DNA from: JAXMAF01 sp046350555
GTDB taxonomy: Bacteria; Planctomycetota; Phycisphaerae; Phycisphaerales; SM1A02
Direction of reading: 5' to 3'
NCBI GenBank assembly: GCA_046350555.1
Contig: JAXMAF010000016.1
Coordinates: 1-64,000, forward strand
DNA: 64,000 nucleotides
Within the stretch, counting starts at the first letter, position 1. The number at the start of each line of letters is the position of its first letter. Made by a program: the position numbers and the translations under genes. The notes beneath the pieces are model-generated. The model was not told the DNA's origin. It was given only the letters and a program-made list of their open reading frames with translations, and ran no database searches. Positions 25,064 to 34,029 of the stretch are shown here, piece by piece.

Positions 25064-26793
25064 TCACGGCGGGACGAGCAACTCGAAGGAAAGATCGCGG
25101 CGAAGCTCCGCGAGATGTGATACGGCCGCGGAGCGGAGCGGTTCTGGGACGACCGCAAGCATTTCCATGCGACAGCGCCCCGCGGCCTCGGCGCGCTGAT
25201 CGACGAGCTGCTGCCAGCGCTGGCCGAGTGTGGTCGATGGGTCGCGCGGCGGCCCGGCGCCTTCGCGGGCGGCGCCGGCGATGAGCAGATCGAGCATGTG
25301 TCCATGAATCGCGTCGCGCTGCCGGGCGTACTCGAGCTCCGCGGCCTCGACGGCGCGAAGGGAGTCGGGCGGCATCGGCTGGGAGGCGAGCAAGGCCCCG
25401 AGGCCATCGACGGTGTCGGGGCCGAAGAGGGCCGGATGGCTCGCCCGGCGAACGTCCTCGCGCCAATCCAGCGCCACGCGAGCCCCGCAGCGCTCGCCGA
25501 CAATCGCGGCAAGCTCCGCCGCGGTCTCCTCGTTGATCCGCAGCGCCTCGCGCAGGGCCGCGGCGCGGTGCGCCCTCGCGGTGTTCCAGCCATCCGCGAC
25601 GCCGCTGCGAACGGATCGCTGCGCCGCGGGACCCACGTTCGCCGCGAGCCGCTCGGCCTCGCGCAGGATCGGATCGAGGCGCGACGAGTAGCGCTCCGCC
25701 AGTCGGCGCAGCGTCTCCTTGGTCGCCGGATCGAGTGGGTCGTCGCCGACGGCATTCTCGGCGGCGGCGAGCCGGTAGCCGACGCCGCCGGTGCGGCCGC
25801 CGTCGGCGTCGGGTCATGCGTCCGTCGGCTCGCCCCGAGATGTGAACGAGGCGAGCAGCGCCGTGCACGGGAGGTTGGGCGCGGGCATTGGCTCGGCAGA
25901 AGGCGATCAGGTCGAGCCTGGGGCTGGGAATCGCCCCCGCGCGTGCGGTCGAGCGAGCACCCGCGCGTCGCAGCGCGCGGATCGACTCATCGGCTGCCGG
26001 ACGCTGGTCGTCGCGCACCAGCTGCTCGAGCCGCCTCGTCGAGCCGGCCATGCAAGGCCGCGGACTCGGCGTCCATCGCGGTGGCGACCTCGGCGAACGC
26101 CTCGGCGAATGGCCAGATCGCGGCATCGACGGCCGTCGCAGGCGACGTGGCCAGCGACTCGGCCGGCGCCGGTTCGTTGGACCGGGCCACGACGCCGCCC
26201 GAGGCACCCGAGGGCGGCACGTTCGCCGTCGCGCCCGTCGCGCCGCCCAGGATCGCCTCCTCGAGCGCCGCGGCGTCGGGCCGGGCGAGCACTCGCTCGG
26301 CGAGCGACGCGTGCTCGGCGCGCAGCTCGGCGAGCGCTGCGGCGAGCGCAGCGCGCTGCGACGCGTCGAAGCGCAGGGCATTGCAGACCCGTTCGACGAG
26401 CGCGTCGTCGGGCAACGGAGCCGCGGTGCGCTCCAGGAGCGGCGCGATCGCGGATCCTGGGTGGATCGAGCCCGACCCGGCGCCATCGGTGCCGCCGACG
26501 GCTGCGTTCGCCGCGCCGACCACGAAGAGGTCCCCGATGGAAGGAATCGTCGTCGATGCCGGCGCGTGGGCGGCGCGGCCCGAACGATCGAGGACGTCCC
26601 GACCGCTGCGGTCGACGAGCAGCGCACCGCCAAGGGCGACGAGCGCAACCGCGGTCAGCCTTCGGACCCCGCGCCGCCGAGCCTCAGCCTCGCCGATGCT
26701 GCCAACGGTCCTCACCGCCTTGGATGTCGGTTCGCCGACGGCACGCACCCCCACGGCGCAACCGTCGTCATCGAGATGTGCGGCCGGCCGCAT
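25064..26793 (-). CDS. Membrane-anchored helical protein of unknown function, frameshifted
   Basis: No single frame covers it, but three consecutive pieces read as one protein of about 570 residues. Piece 1 (26793 to about 26025): cytoplasmic start, a membrane helix (VRRLTAVALVALGGALLV) and a helical region (ALRFDASQRAALAAALAELR). Piece 2 (about 26025 to 25815), in the next frame: RRLEQLVRDDQRPAADESIR, RLDLIAFCRANARAQ. Piece 3 (about 25815 to 25064): AENAVGDDPLDPATKETLRR, ALRINEETAAELAAIVGERC, ending DLSFELLVPP. Two indels explain the breaks. Alanine- and charge-rich helices suggest a long coiled structure outside the membrane. I do not recognise the family; it lies upstream of the Cys-rich gene on the same strand. 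Confidence 0.55.
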
Positions 26794-26940
26794 GACGACC
26801 TCCCGCGAAGGTGAACGCTCCCGCTCCGCGAGAAGCGTATGTCACGGAGCGCCAAGCGTGGAAGAGAATCCTGTGCGCGGATCCCGGGCGGCTGCGCCGC
26901 GGTCGGCCAGTGCGATGTGGGCGAGGGTGGACCACGATCG

Positions 26941-28617
26941 TCACCGCCCGACTTCGGCGCGCCCCGATGCGGTCGGTCCTCCCGGCCTCGCCACCGCAGC
27001 GGAGCATGCGAGTGCCGAGGCCGCGGCGATCGCGCACGCGACGGTCGCGCCGGCGCGGGTCGTCGGCGGCGGCGCGAGCAGGCGCACGGCCGCCACCGCG
27101 GCGACGCTTGCCGCGACCGGCAGCGCGACATCGTGGACGAGCCAGCGCCGGCGTTCGGCGCGGAGCAATCGCCGGAAGAACCACGTGGGCACCGAGACCA
27201 GGACGTACAGCGCGTTGAGCGACGTCCAGGCGAGCGCGGCGCCGGTCGCGCCGAATCGCGGAACGAGCACCACCATCGCCAGCGGCATGAAGGCGATCGC
27301 GATGATGTTCTGCGTCGCCGCGAAGCCGGTCCAACCCGCGGCGAAGGCGGTGTTGAACGCCGGCGCGGCGAGCCCGTTGAGCGTCCAGCCGATGGCCAGC
27401 GCCGCGAGGACGGGCGGCATGATCGGTGCCACGTGCTCGGGACCAAGCCAGACGGAGAGTGCGGCGCTGGGCAGGATGGCCATCGTCGCGCCGGCCGGAA
27501 GGACGACGACCGCGACCGCGCGGGCCCATCGATGGAGCGCCGCGCCCTGCTCCAGCCGAGCGGGCGCATCGTCGGTCGCGAACGCCCGGCTCAGGTCGGG
27601 GAACGACGCCATGTTGACGGCGCGGACGAGCAGGCCGATGCCGCTGGCGAGCGTCGCCGCGACCGCGTAGAGGCCGTAGTCGCCGAGGGTGAGCAAACGG
27701 CTCGCGACCAGCTTGTCCACCTGGGTCACCAGCCCGGCGGCGACGGCCACCAGCAGCATGCCGCGCACGAAGGGCCAGAGGCGCCGCCAGACGCGATCCT
27801 CGCCGACGTCGCTTGTTGGGCCACCGTCGATCGCGTGCGCCGACGAGCGCACGTCCTCGCGATCGTCGCGGCGCTCGACGCCTCGCCGGGCGAGCGTGTC
27901 GACCGGCGCCTCGATGGGACCATCCTGGGATTCGGCACGTGATCGCCTGGCGACACCGCGATCGCTGACGCTCACGCCGCGCCACGCCAGCAGCGCGGCA
28001 ACGAGCGTTCCGACGGCCTGGATCGCGGCCTGCGCGGCGAGGAATCGCACCACCGTGCCATCGGCGTTCGACGGCGCGGTGAGTTCGATCGCCGCGAGTC
28101 CGCCAATGGTCACCGCGACGGCGGCGCCGAGGCTCGCCGCGTTCGCCTCGATCTGCCGGTTCATGCCGAAGAGCGCGCCCAGATACGCCGAACGCAGCAG
28201 CAGGACCGCGACGTAGAGGCCCACGAGACGGACCGACGCGACGCAGGTCGAGACCGCAAGCGTCTCCGGACGAAGCCAGCGCTCCGCGAGCCACGGCGCC
28301 CCGAACCACGACGCGACGACCGCGGCGCCGGCGAGGACGAGGAAGATCGCCTGGATCGCGCGCAGCGTGCGCCGGCGCGCTGGCGCGCCGGCGCCGAGCG
28401 CCGCGAGCCGGGCGAGCTCGCGGTTGATCGCGGTGGTGAGCGGAAACCCGACGACCATCAGGACGCCGTTGGCCAGCGGGATCAGCGACGTGAGCCCCCA
28501 CGCCTCGCTTCCCAGGCGGCGCAGGAAGATGGGAACGAAGATGAACGCCAACAACCCCTCGCCGACCTGTCCGATGGTCGTCGCGGCGAGATTGCGCAGG
28601 CGGGCTGAGACAACCAT
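26941..28617 (-). CDS. Polysaccharide flippase (Wzx/MOP superfamily)
   Basis: 558 residues with 12-14 hydrophobic segments and the typical start LRNLAATTIGQVGEGLLAFI followed by FLRRLGSEAWGLTSLIPLAN, both characteristic of the PST/Wzx branch of the MOP exporters. The second half repeats the theme (VTQVDKLVASRLLTLGDYGL). A charged cytoplasmic loop of about 65 residues in the middle (RGVARRSRAESQDGPIEAP) is unusually long. It should flip lipid-linked repeat units across the cytoplasmic membrane. First gene of the surface-glycan locus and divergent from the next gene, with 165 bp between them. Confidence 0.88.
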   Translation of the reverse strand: MVVSARLRNLAATTIGQVGEGLLAFIFVPIFLRRLGSEAWGLTSLIPLANGVLMVVGFPLTTAINRELARLAALGAGAPARRRTLRAIQAIFLVLAGAAVVASWFGAPWLAERWLRPETLAVSTCVASVRLVGLYVAVLLLRSAYLGALFGMNRQIEANAASLGAAVAVTIGGLAAIELTAPSNADGTVVRFLAAQAAIQAVGTLVAALLAWRGVSVSDRGVARRSRAESQDGPIEAPVDTLARRGVERRDDREDVRSSAHAIDGGPTSDVGEDRVWRRLWPFVRGMLLVAVAAGLVTQVDKLVASRLLTLGDYGLYAVAATLASGIGLLVRAVNMASFPDLSRAFATDDAPARLEQGAALHRWARAVAVVVLPAGATMAILPSAALSVWLGPEHVAPIMPPVLAALAIGWTLNGLAAPAFNTAFAAGWTGFAATQNIIAIAFMPLAMVVLVPRFGATGAALAWTSLNALYVLVSVPTWFFRRLLRAERRRWLVHDVALPVAASVAAVAAVRLLAPPPTTRAGATVACAIAAASALACSAAVARPGGPTASGRAEVGR

Positions 28618-28782
28618 GGAAGCGATTCGCTCTCCGCGAGGGGTGGCGACCTCGATGGGTCGCCGCGATTCAGGCCATCGCGGCGTACGCTACCATCGAC
28701 GGCGGTCGTCACGGGCGCAGCTTGATCGATCGAGGTCACGAGGTCGATCACCGTTCGCGATGGATCGCGTCGCCTCGCCTTC

Positions 28783-30417
28783 ATGTCCTTCGCCGCCACG
28801 CCGCATTCGAAGAGCTCCAACGACGAGCGGGTCGGTGCGCCGAACGACCCGCCGCACGAGCCGCAACACGGGCCGCCGGGCGATCATGGATCTCGAACCG
28901 AAGCGCAGGCGCCAACCGGCGTCGCCGCGTCGCCCGTCGGCGATCCGCGCGCGCTTGCCACCGAGAGCTTGGCGCCGGGCATTCGCGCGGGGCTCCTCGC
29001 CGCGGCGCTCTACCTCGTCGCGGCGCCGCTCTACTGGCTCGCGGCGTCGGCGATGTGGAGCCGTGGGCTGCAAGCCGGCGTCGTCGTCTCCGACGCCATC
29101 TCGTGGCATCGCAACTTCGCGCTGGTCACGCCGGAACGGCCGATGGTCATGGCGCGACCCGGGTTCATCTTCTTCGCGCTGTACAGGCTCTCGCCGCACG
29201 CGAATTCGGTGGCCAACCTGCTCATGCTCGCGTCGGCGATCGTGCTCACCGCGACCGCCGTCCATGCGGCGGTCCTGGCGCGGCGTCGCGACGATGGTTC
29301 GATCGACGCGGCGCCTTCGCCCGCGATCCCGCAGCGCGGCGCAGCCGACGCGGCGCGGCGCGCGGCGCTTCTCTGCGGCATGTTGCTGGCGCTGACGCCG
29401 TGGACGTGGGTGCTCACCCTCGGACCGACGAAGGAACCCTTCGCGCTGCTCGCCGCCGCGGGGACGACGCTCTTCTGCGTCCGACCGCGGATCGGCACGG
29501 CAGTGCTCGCGATCGCCACGCTCGCGGTGCTGGCGCTCGTTCGCGTCGAGCAGACCATCATGTTCCTCGCCGTCATGGTCATGACGCCGCTGCTGCGCCG
29601 CGTCGCCCAGCCACGGCTGCTGCTGGCGATCGTCGCATGCGTCGGAATCGCCGTCGGCGTGCATCTCTTCGCGGTGGGCGAAGGCTTGCTTGGCGACCGC
29701 TTCTTCAGCCTGAGCCCGCAGCTCTGGCCGGTGAAGGACACGCTCGTGGACGGCCCGGAAGCGACGGTCGGCGAGATTGGACGACGCCTGAGCGAACTTG
29801 GCTGGTACGACCCGGCGTGGAACGCCGTCGCCCTCGGCTACAGGTTGATCGCCAACCTCGCCGGGGCGTTGTTGCGCATGGGCGTGGTCACGGTCGACGG
29901 ACTGCCATCGGTTCTCGGGATCGGCCAGGCGCTCGCCGGCTTCGTGACCGTCGCGGGCTTCGTGGCCGTCGCCGTGCGCCTGCGGAGACCGACCGATCGC
30001 GAGAACCTGGCCCTGGCCGCGCAGATGCTGGTGATCTGGATCGGTGCGTCGATGGTCGCGTTCGTGCAGCCGCGTTATGTCTTCGTCGAGGTGCCCGCGG
30101 CGCTCGCGGCGCTCTCCGCGGCGCCGTCGTTGGCGCGACGGCGGGTCCTCGTGAGCTGCCTTGCGGTGGCGCTGGCGTGTCGGGCCATCTTCGCGCTCGC
30201 GGGGCGCGGCATTCCGGTGGACCAGCACCGGCCCGGGCCTCATCCACCATTCCTCCTCCAGTTCCAGGACGGCGACGCGCCGCCGGACGACACCGCCCCG
30301 GCGGTCGGCGCCGCGAGGCCGACCATCGCGGCGGAGGCTTCGCCGGCAACCGTGCTTGCCGTCGACCGCGGCGCCGTCCCGCGCGCGAGCCGTCAACCCG
30401 CCGACCGGAACGGCTGA
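28783..30417 (+). CDS. Polytopic membrane protein, putative polysaccharide polymerase or GT-C-type enzyme
   Basis: 544 residues. A disordered N-terminal 60 residues, then about ten membrane segments (IRAGLLAAALYLVAAPLYWL; LLCGMLLALTPWTWVLTLG; IGTAVLAIATLAVLALVR) with a larger loop between (LWPVKDTLVDGPEATVGEIG), and a Pro-rich tail of ~70 residues. The layout fits Wzy-like polymerases or GT-C glycosyltransferases; neither can be confirmed from motifs. Its stop overlaps the start of the DUF268 gene (TGATG), so it belongs to the rightward glycan operon 28783 to ~40856. Confidence 0.6.
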   Translation: MSFAATPHSKSSNDERVGAPNDPPHEPQHGPPGDHGSRTEAQAPTGVAASPVGDPRALATESLAPGIRAGLLAAALYLVAAPLYWLAASAMWSRGLQAGVVVSDAISWHRNFALVTPERPMVMARPGFIFFALYRLSPHANSVANLLMLASAIVLTATAVHAAVLARRRDDGSIDAAPSPAIPQRGAADAARRAALLCGMLLALTPWTWVLTLGPTKEPFALLAAAGTTLFCVRPRIGTAVLAIATLAVLALVRVEQTIMFLAVMVMTPLLRRVAQPRLLLAIVACVGIAVGVHLFAVGEGLLGDRFFSLSPQLWPVKDTLVDGPEATVGEIGRRLSELGWYDPAWNAVALGYRLIANLAGALLRMGVVTVDGLPSVLGIGQALAGFVTVAGFVAVAVRLRRPTDRENLALAAQMLVIWIGASMVAFVQPRYVFVEVPAALAALSAAPSLARRRVLVSCLAVALACRAIFALAGRGIPVDQHRPGPHPPFLLQFQDGDAPPDDTAPAVGAARPTIAAEASPATVLAVDRGAVPRASRQPADRNG

Positions 30418-31175
30418 TGCCCTTGCCTCTTCTCCTGCGCCGAATCGCCGCGACCGTCGTCGATCCTCATCGGATCCGGGGGCTCGCGACGTTGCCGCGA
30501 TTCATCGCCGATTGGCGCGCGCTGCGCCGCGCCGGCACCTCGCTGCGCCTGCGAGACCTCTATCCGCAACTCGGCGACCGCCTTCCGCGCACGCCGTTCG
30601 ATCCGCACTACGTGCTCCAGGCGGGCTGGCTGGCGCGGCGCATCGCCGAGCGTCGACCGGCGCTGCACGTCGACGTCGGCAGCGACGTGCGGCTGATCGC
30701 GACGCTGAGCGCGTTCGTGCCGGTCGAATTCATCGACCTTCGGCCGCCGGCGCTCTCGCTGCCGGGGCTGACGTGCCGTGCCGGCGATGCGCGCCACCTC
30801 GATGCGGCCGACGCATCGATCGCCTCGCTCTCGTGCCTGCACGTCATCGAACACGTGGGCCTCGGGCGCTACGGCGACCCGATCGATCCCGAAGGCCACG
30901 CGCACGCCGCGCGCGAGCTGGTCCGCGCGCTCGCCCCCGGTGGCCGCCTCTACGTGAGCACCCCCGTCGGACGGCCGCGCATCGAGTTCAACGCCCATCG
31001 CGTCTTCGACGCCGAGGCGTTCGCCGCCCTCTTCGCGCCCTTGCGCCTGGCGCACTTCGCGTTCGTGGACGATGGCGGCGAGCTTCGAACGACGGCCGCG
31101 CCGACCGACACGCGCACGTCGGAGTACGCGTGCGGCCTCTTCGAATTCACGGCGCCGGGCGGCGCCTCGCCGTGA
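30417..31175 (+). CDS. DUF268 / methyltransferase-like protein
   Basis: 252 residues. The core ALHVDVGSDVRLIATLSAFV, VEFIDLRPPALSLPG, GDARHLDAADASIASLSCLH and VIEHVGLGRYGDPIDPEG is the DUF268 pattern, a class I methyltransferase-like Rossmann domain found in surface-glycan clusters. The first glycine-rich loop is weak (DVGSDVR), so S-adenosylmethionine binding is not certain. Start TGATG overlaps the previous gene; stop TGA overlaps the GTG of the fucosyltransferase gene, so translation is coupled on both sides. Confidence 0.82.
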   Translation: MPLPLLLRRIAATVVDPHRIRGLATLPRFIADWRALRRAGTSLRLRDLYPQLGDRLPRTPFDPHYVLQAGWLARRIAERRPALHVDVGSDVRLIATLSAFVPVEFIDLRPPALSLPGLTCRAGDARHLDAADASIASLSCLHVIEHVGLGRYGDPIDPEGHAHAARELVRALAPGGRLYVSTPVGRPRIEFNAHRVFDAEAFAALFAPLRLAHFAFVDDGGELRTTAAPTDTRTSEYACGLFEFTAPGGASP

Positions 31176-32152
31176 CGGCGGACGTCGTCAACCTCGCCAC
31201 CGGTGGTCCGTCGGTCGCAAACGGCACCGGCGCGTCCGGCCCGGATTCGTCGGCCGCCAGCCGCGTCACGCACGGTCGGGTCGTCGTCCGGCTCCTGGGC
31301 GGACTCGGCAACCAACTCTTCCAATACGCCGCCGGCCGGGCCCTTGCCGAGGCGAGCGACCGCCGACTCGTCTTCGACCACGCGCTGCTCATGAAGGACT
31401 CGTTGCGTTCGCCGGCCCTTGGCCGCTGGGGCGTCGAGACGATCGCCGGCGAACCGACCTTCGCGGCGCAAATGGCCCTGCGGATGCCGGGAATCTGGCG
31501 GCTCCTGCGCGGAACGGGCGGTCGCCTGCGGATCGGCGACACGCTCCTTCTCTTCGACACGATGCGCGGCGAACCGATCGTCGACGATCCGTCGGCGCGC
31601 GACGTGGTGCTCACCGGCTATTGGCAGCGTCGGGCGTGCTTCGCGCCGATCGAGCCGGCGCTGCGGCGCACGCTCGCACTCGTCGAGGCACCGGGGCTGG
31701 TGCAGCGGACCGCCGACCTCGCCCTGGACGAGCGAACCATCGCGGTCCATGTGCGGCGCGGCGACTACACCACCGCCGCGATCGCGGCGATGACGCCGCC
31801 GCTTCCACCGACCTATCACGTCGCCGCGGTCGAGGCGCTGCGGCGGCGCCGCGCGTTCGACCGCGCGGTCGTCTTCACCGACGACATCGCCTGGACCGAG
31901 GCGAACCTGCGGCTGGAGATCCCGTGGCGCATCGGTTCCGCGACGACCCAGTCCGCCGACGCCGACCTCTGGCTCATGAGCCGCGCGGGGGGGATCGCGA
32001 TCGCGAACAGCTCCTTCAGTTGGTGGGCGGCTTGGCTGGCGGAAGGCCACGGTGGTATCGTGGTCGCGCCGCAGCGGTGGTTCGGGCCCCGCGGCGACGG
32101 CTACGTGCACCCTGCACCGGATTCGTGGGAGCGCGTCGGCTGGTCGCCCTGA
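31172..32152 (+). CDS. Family 11 glycosyltransferase (alpha-1,2-fucosyltransferase-like)
   Basis: 326 residues from the GTG at 31172 (GTGA overlap with DUF268). It has the GT11 motifs: GGLGNQLFQYAAGRAL (about 42-57), IAVHVRRGDY (about 191-200; the HxRRxDY loop binds GDP-fucose) and the C-terminal IANSSFSWWAAWL. The family transfers fucose in alpha-1,2 linkage from GDP-fucose to galactose-type acceptors on O-antigen or capsule units, in the cytoplasm. No GDP-fucose synthesis genes are in the window. The first 35 residues are not conserved and a start further in is possible. Confidence 0.92.
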   Translation: MTADVVNLATGGPSVANGTGASGPDSSAASRVTHGRVVVRLLGGLGNQLFQYAAGRALAEASDRRLVFDHALLMKDSLRSPALGRWGVETIAGEPTFAAQMALRMPGIWRLLRGTGGRLRIGDTLLLFDTMRGEPIVDDPSARDVVLTGYWQRRACFAPIEPALRRTLALVEAPGLVQRTADLALDERTIAVHVRRGDYTTAAIAAMTPPLPPTYHVAAVEALRRRRAFDRAVVFTDDIAWTEANLRLEIPWRIGSATTQSADADLWLMSRAGGIAIANSSFSWWAAWLAEGHGGIVVAPQRWFGPRGDGYVHPAPDSWERVGWSP

Positions 32153-32219
32153 GCGCCGACGCGCCGATTCCCGTGTGGCGCCGCTGCGGCTCCCGGCGCA
32201 ACGTCTGCGTGTTCCGGCC

Positions 32220-33212
32220 ATGTCATCCGCCCGCGTCTCGATCATCCTGCCGTTCCGCGACGCCCAGCGCACCCTGGGCGCTGCGATCGCGTCGATCCTC
32301 TGGCAGACGTTCGATGACTTCACGCTCGTGCTGCTCGACGACGGATCCAGCGACGATTCGCTCGCCGTGGCGCGGGCGTTCGCCGATCCGCGCGTGGTCG
32401 TGCTCACCGACGGCTCGCATCGCGGGCTTCCGTCGCGCCTCAACCAGGGCATCGCGTGGGCCATCGCGGAAGCGACGCATCCGTCGCCGCTGATCGCCCG
32501 CATGGACGCCGACGACATCGCCCATCCCCGTCGGCTGGAGCGACAGGTGGCGATGCTCGACGCCGACCCGCGCATCGACCTTTGCGGCACCGGAAGCGTC
32601 GTCGTGGATGGGCTCGACCGGATCGTCGGCTGCCGTCGTCCGCCGGCCGATCACGAGACGATCTGCCGGACGCCCTACCGCCGCTTTCCGCTGGCGCATC
32701 CGACCTGGCTCGGCCGCGCCGCATGGTTCGCGCGCTGGCGCTACGACGAGCTCGCGACGCGCAGCCAGGACTACCAGCTCCTGCACGAGGCGTATGCGAC
32801 GAGCGTCTTCGCCAACGTGCCCGACCTGCTCCTCGCCTACAGCGAGAGCGAACGACGGCTCGGCAAGGCGATCGGCGCCCGGCTGAGCTGCGCGCAGAGC
32901 CTCTGGCGGCGTGGCGTGCCGCGCGGCGAGCTGACGCAGGCGATCGCCGGCAGCGTCGGACTGCTCGCCGGCTCGCTCGCCGACGTCGCCATCGGCGTCA
33001 CCGGGCGCGCCGATCTCGGCGGAATCCGGCTGCGCCCGACGTCGGCCCGCGAAGGCGAGGAGTGGCGCGAACTGCTCGTCCGCGTGCGCCACGCCGTCCC
33101 GCATCCGTCGGAAGTCGAGGTCGCGGACCACTCGGACGGATCGGGGACCGCGCGCAACGCCGCGCCCGACGAACTCGCCGCGCCGGCCGCGGCGACGCTG
33201 GCGACGCCGTGA
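32220..33212 (+). CDS. Family 2 glycosyltransferase
   Basis: 330 residues from the ATG at 32220. GT-A fold: RVSIILPFRDAQRTLGAAIA, SILWQTFDDFTLVLLDDGSS (nucleotide binding), ARMDADDIAHPRRLERQ with the metal-binding DxD (DAD), then a mixed C-terminal half (YRRFPLAHPTWLGRA; SQDYQLLHEAY) as in WcaA-like glycosyltransferases. The last 60 residues are Ala/Pro-rich. Cytoplasmic, acting on the lipid-linked glycan. Sixty-seven bases after the GT11 stop and five before the next gene. Sugar specificity unknown. Confidence 0.92.
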   Translation: MSSARVSIILPFRDAQRTLGAAIASILWQTFDDFTLVLLDDGSSDDSLAVARAFADPRVVVLTDGSHRGLPSRLNQGIAWAIAEATHPSPLIARMDADDIAHPRRLERQVAMLDADPRIDLCGTGSVVVDGLDRIVGCRRPPADHETICRTPYRRFPLAHPTWLGRAAWFARWRYDELATRSQDYQLLHEAYATSVFANVPDLLLAYSESERRLGKAIGARLSCAQSLWRRGVPRGELTQAIAGSVGLLAGSLADVAIGVTGRADLGGIRLRPTSAREGEEWRELLVRVRHAVPHPSEVEVADHSDGSGTARNAAPDELAAPAAATLATP

Positions 33213-33216
33213 ACGC

Positions 33217-34029
33217 ATGTCGACCTCTCGCGCCCATCACGAGATCGCGCACGGCCAGTGGCTCGCCGCGAACGACCCGGAGTCGGTCTGGGGCTGGGGC
33301 ACGCCGGCCGGCCGACGCCGCGCGGAGCGGCGCGCGAAGCTCATCGCCGACGCCGCGGCGCTCGGTCCGGGCGTGAGAGCGCTCGAGATCGGCTGCGGCG
33401 GCGGGATGTTCACCGGGATGTTCGCGGCGACCGGCGCGTCGATCGTCGCGGTCGACATCTCGCCCGAGCTCATCGAGATCGCGAAGCGACGCAACCTTCC
33501 GCAGGATCGCGTGCGCTTCGCCACGACCCGGTTCGAGGAGATGGATCCGGCCGACCCGTTCGACGCCGTCGTCGGCTCCTCGGTGCTGCATCACCTCGAG
33601 GTCGAGCGCAGCCTCCAGCTCATGTACGCGCTGCTGAAGCCTGGCGGGCGGCTCGCCTTCGCGGAGCCCAACCTGCTCAATCCGCAGGTGTGGATGGAGC
33701 GCCGCTTCCGCCACTGGGATCGCTTCAAGTACGTTTCGCCCGACGAGACGGCGTTCGTCCGCGGGCCGCTGGCGCGCCTGCTCGAGGCCACTGGATTCGT
33801 CGACATCGCGATTGCGCCGCACGACTGGCTCCATCCGTCCACGCCGCGCCCGCTCATCCCGGCCATCGCCGGCGTGGGCCGCGCGCTGGAGTTCGTCCCG
33901 GGCGTGCGCGAGATCGCCGGCTCGCTCCTCATCGCGGCGCAACGGCCGGCGTCGCCCGATCGGCGCCGCCCCGGCGGGCCAGGTCGCGCCGAGGCGCGAC
34001 CGAGCCCGGCGTCGAAGGGCGCCGCGTGA
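33217..34029 (+). CDS. Class I SAM-dependent methyltransferase
   Basis: 270 residues. Motif I ALEIGCGGGMFTGMFAATGA (about 50-70), then IVAVDISPELIEIAKRRN, DAVVGSSVLHHLE and LLKPGGRLAFAEPN are the canonical steps of a Methyltransf_11/25 domain. The C-terminal 40 residues are Arg/Pro-rich. Probably methylates a sugar of the surface glycan, or the lipid carrier-linked intermediate. GTGA overlap with the next gene shows coupling. Confidence 0.9.
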   Translation: MSTSRAHHEIAHGQWLAANDPESVWGWGTPAGRRRAERRAKLIADAAALGPGVRALEIGCGGGMFTGMFAATGASIVAVDISPELIEIAKRRNLPQDRVRFATTRFEEMDPADPFDAVVGSSVLHHLEVERSLQLMYALLKPGGRLAFAEPNLLNPQVWMERRFRHWDRFKYVSPDETAFVRGPLARLLEATGFVDIAIAPHDWLHPSTPRPLIPAIAGVGRALEFVPGVREIAGSLLIAAQRPASPDRRRPGGPGRAEARPSPASKGAA

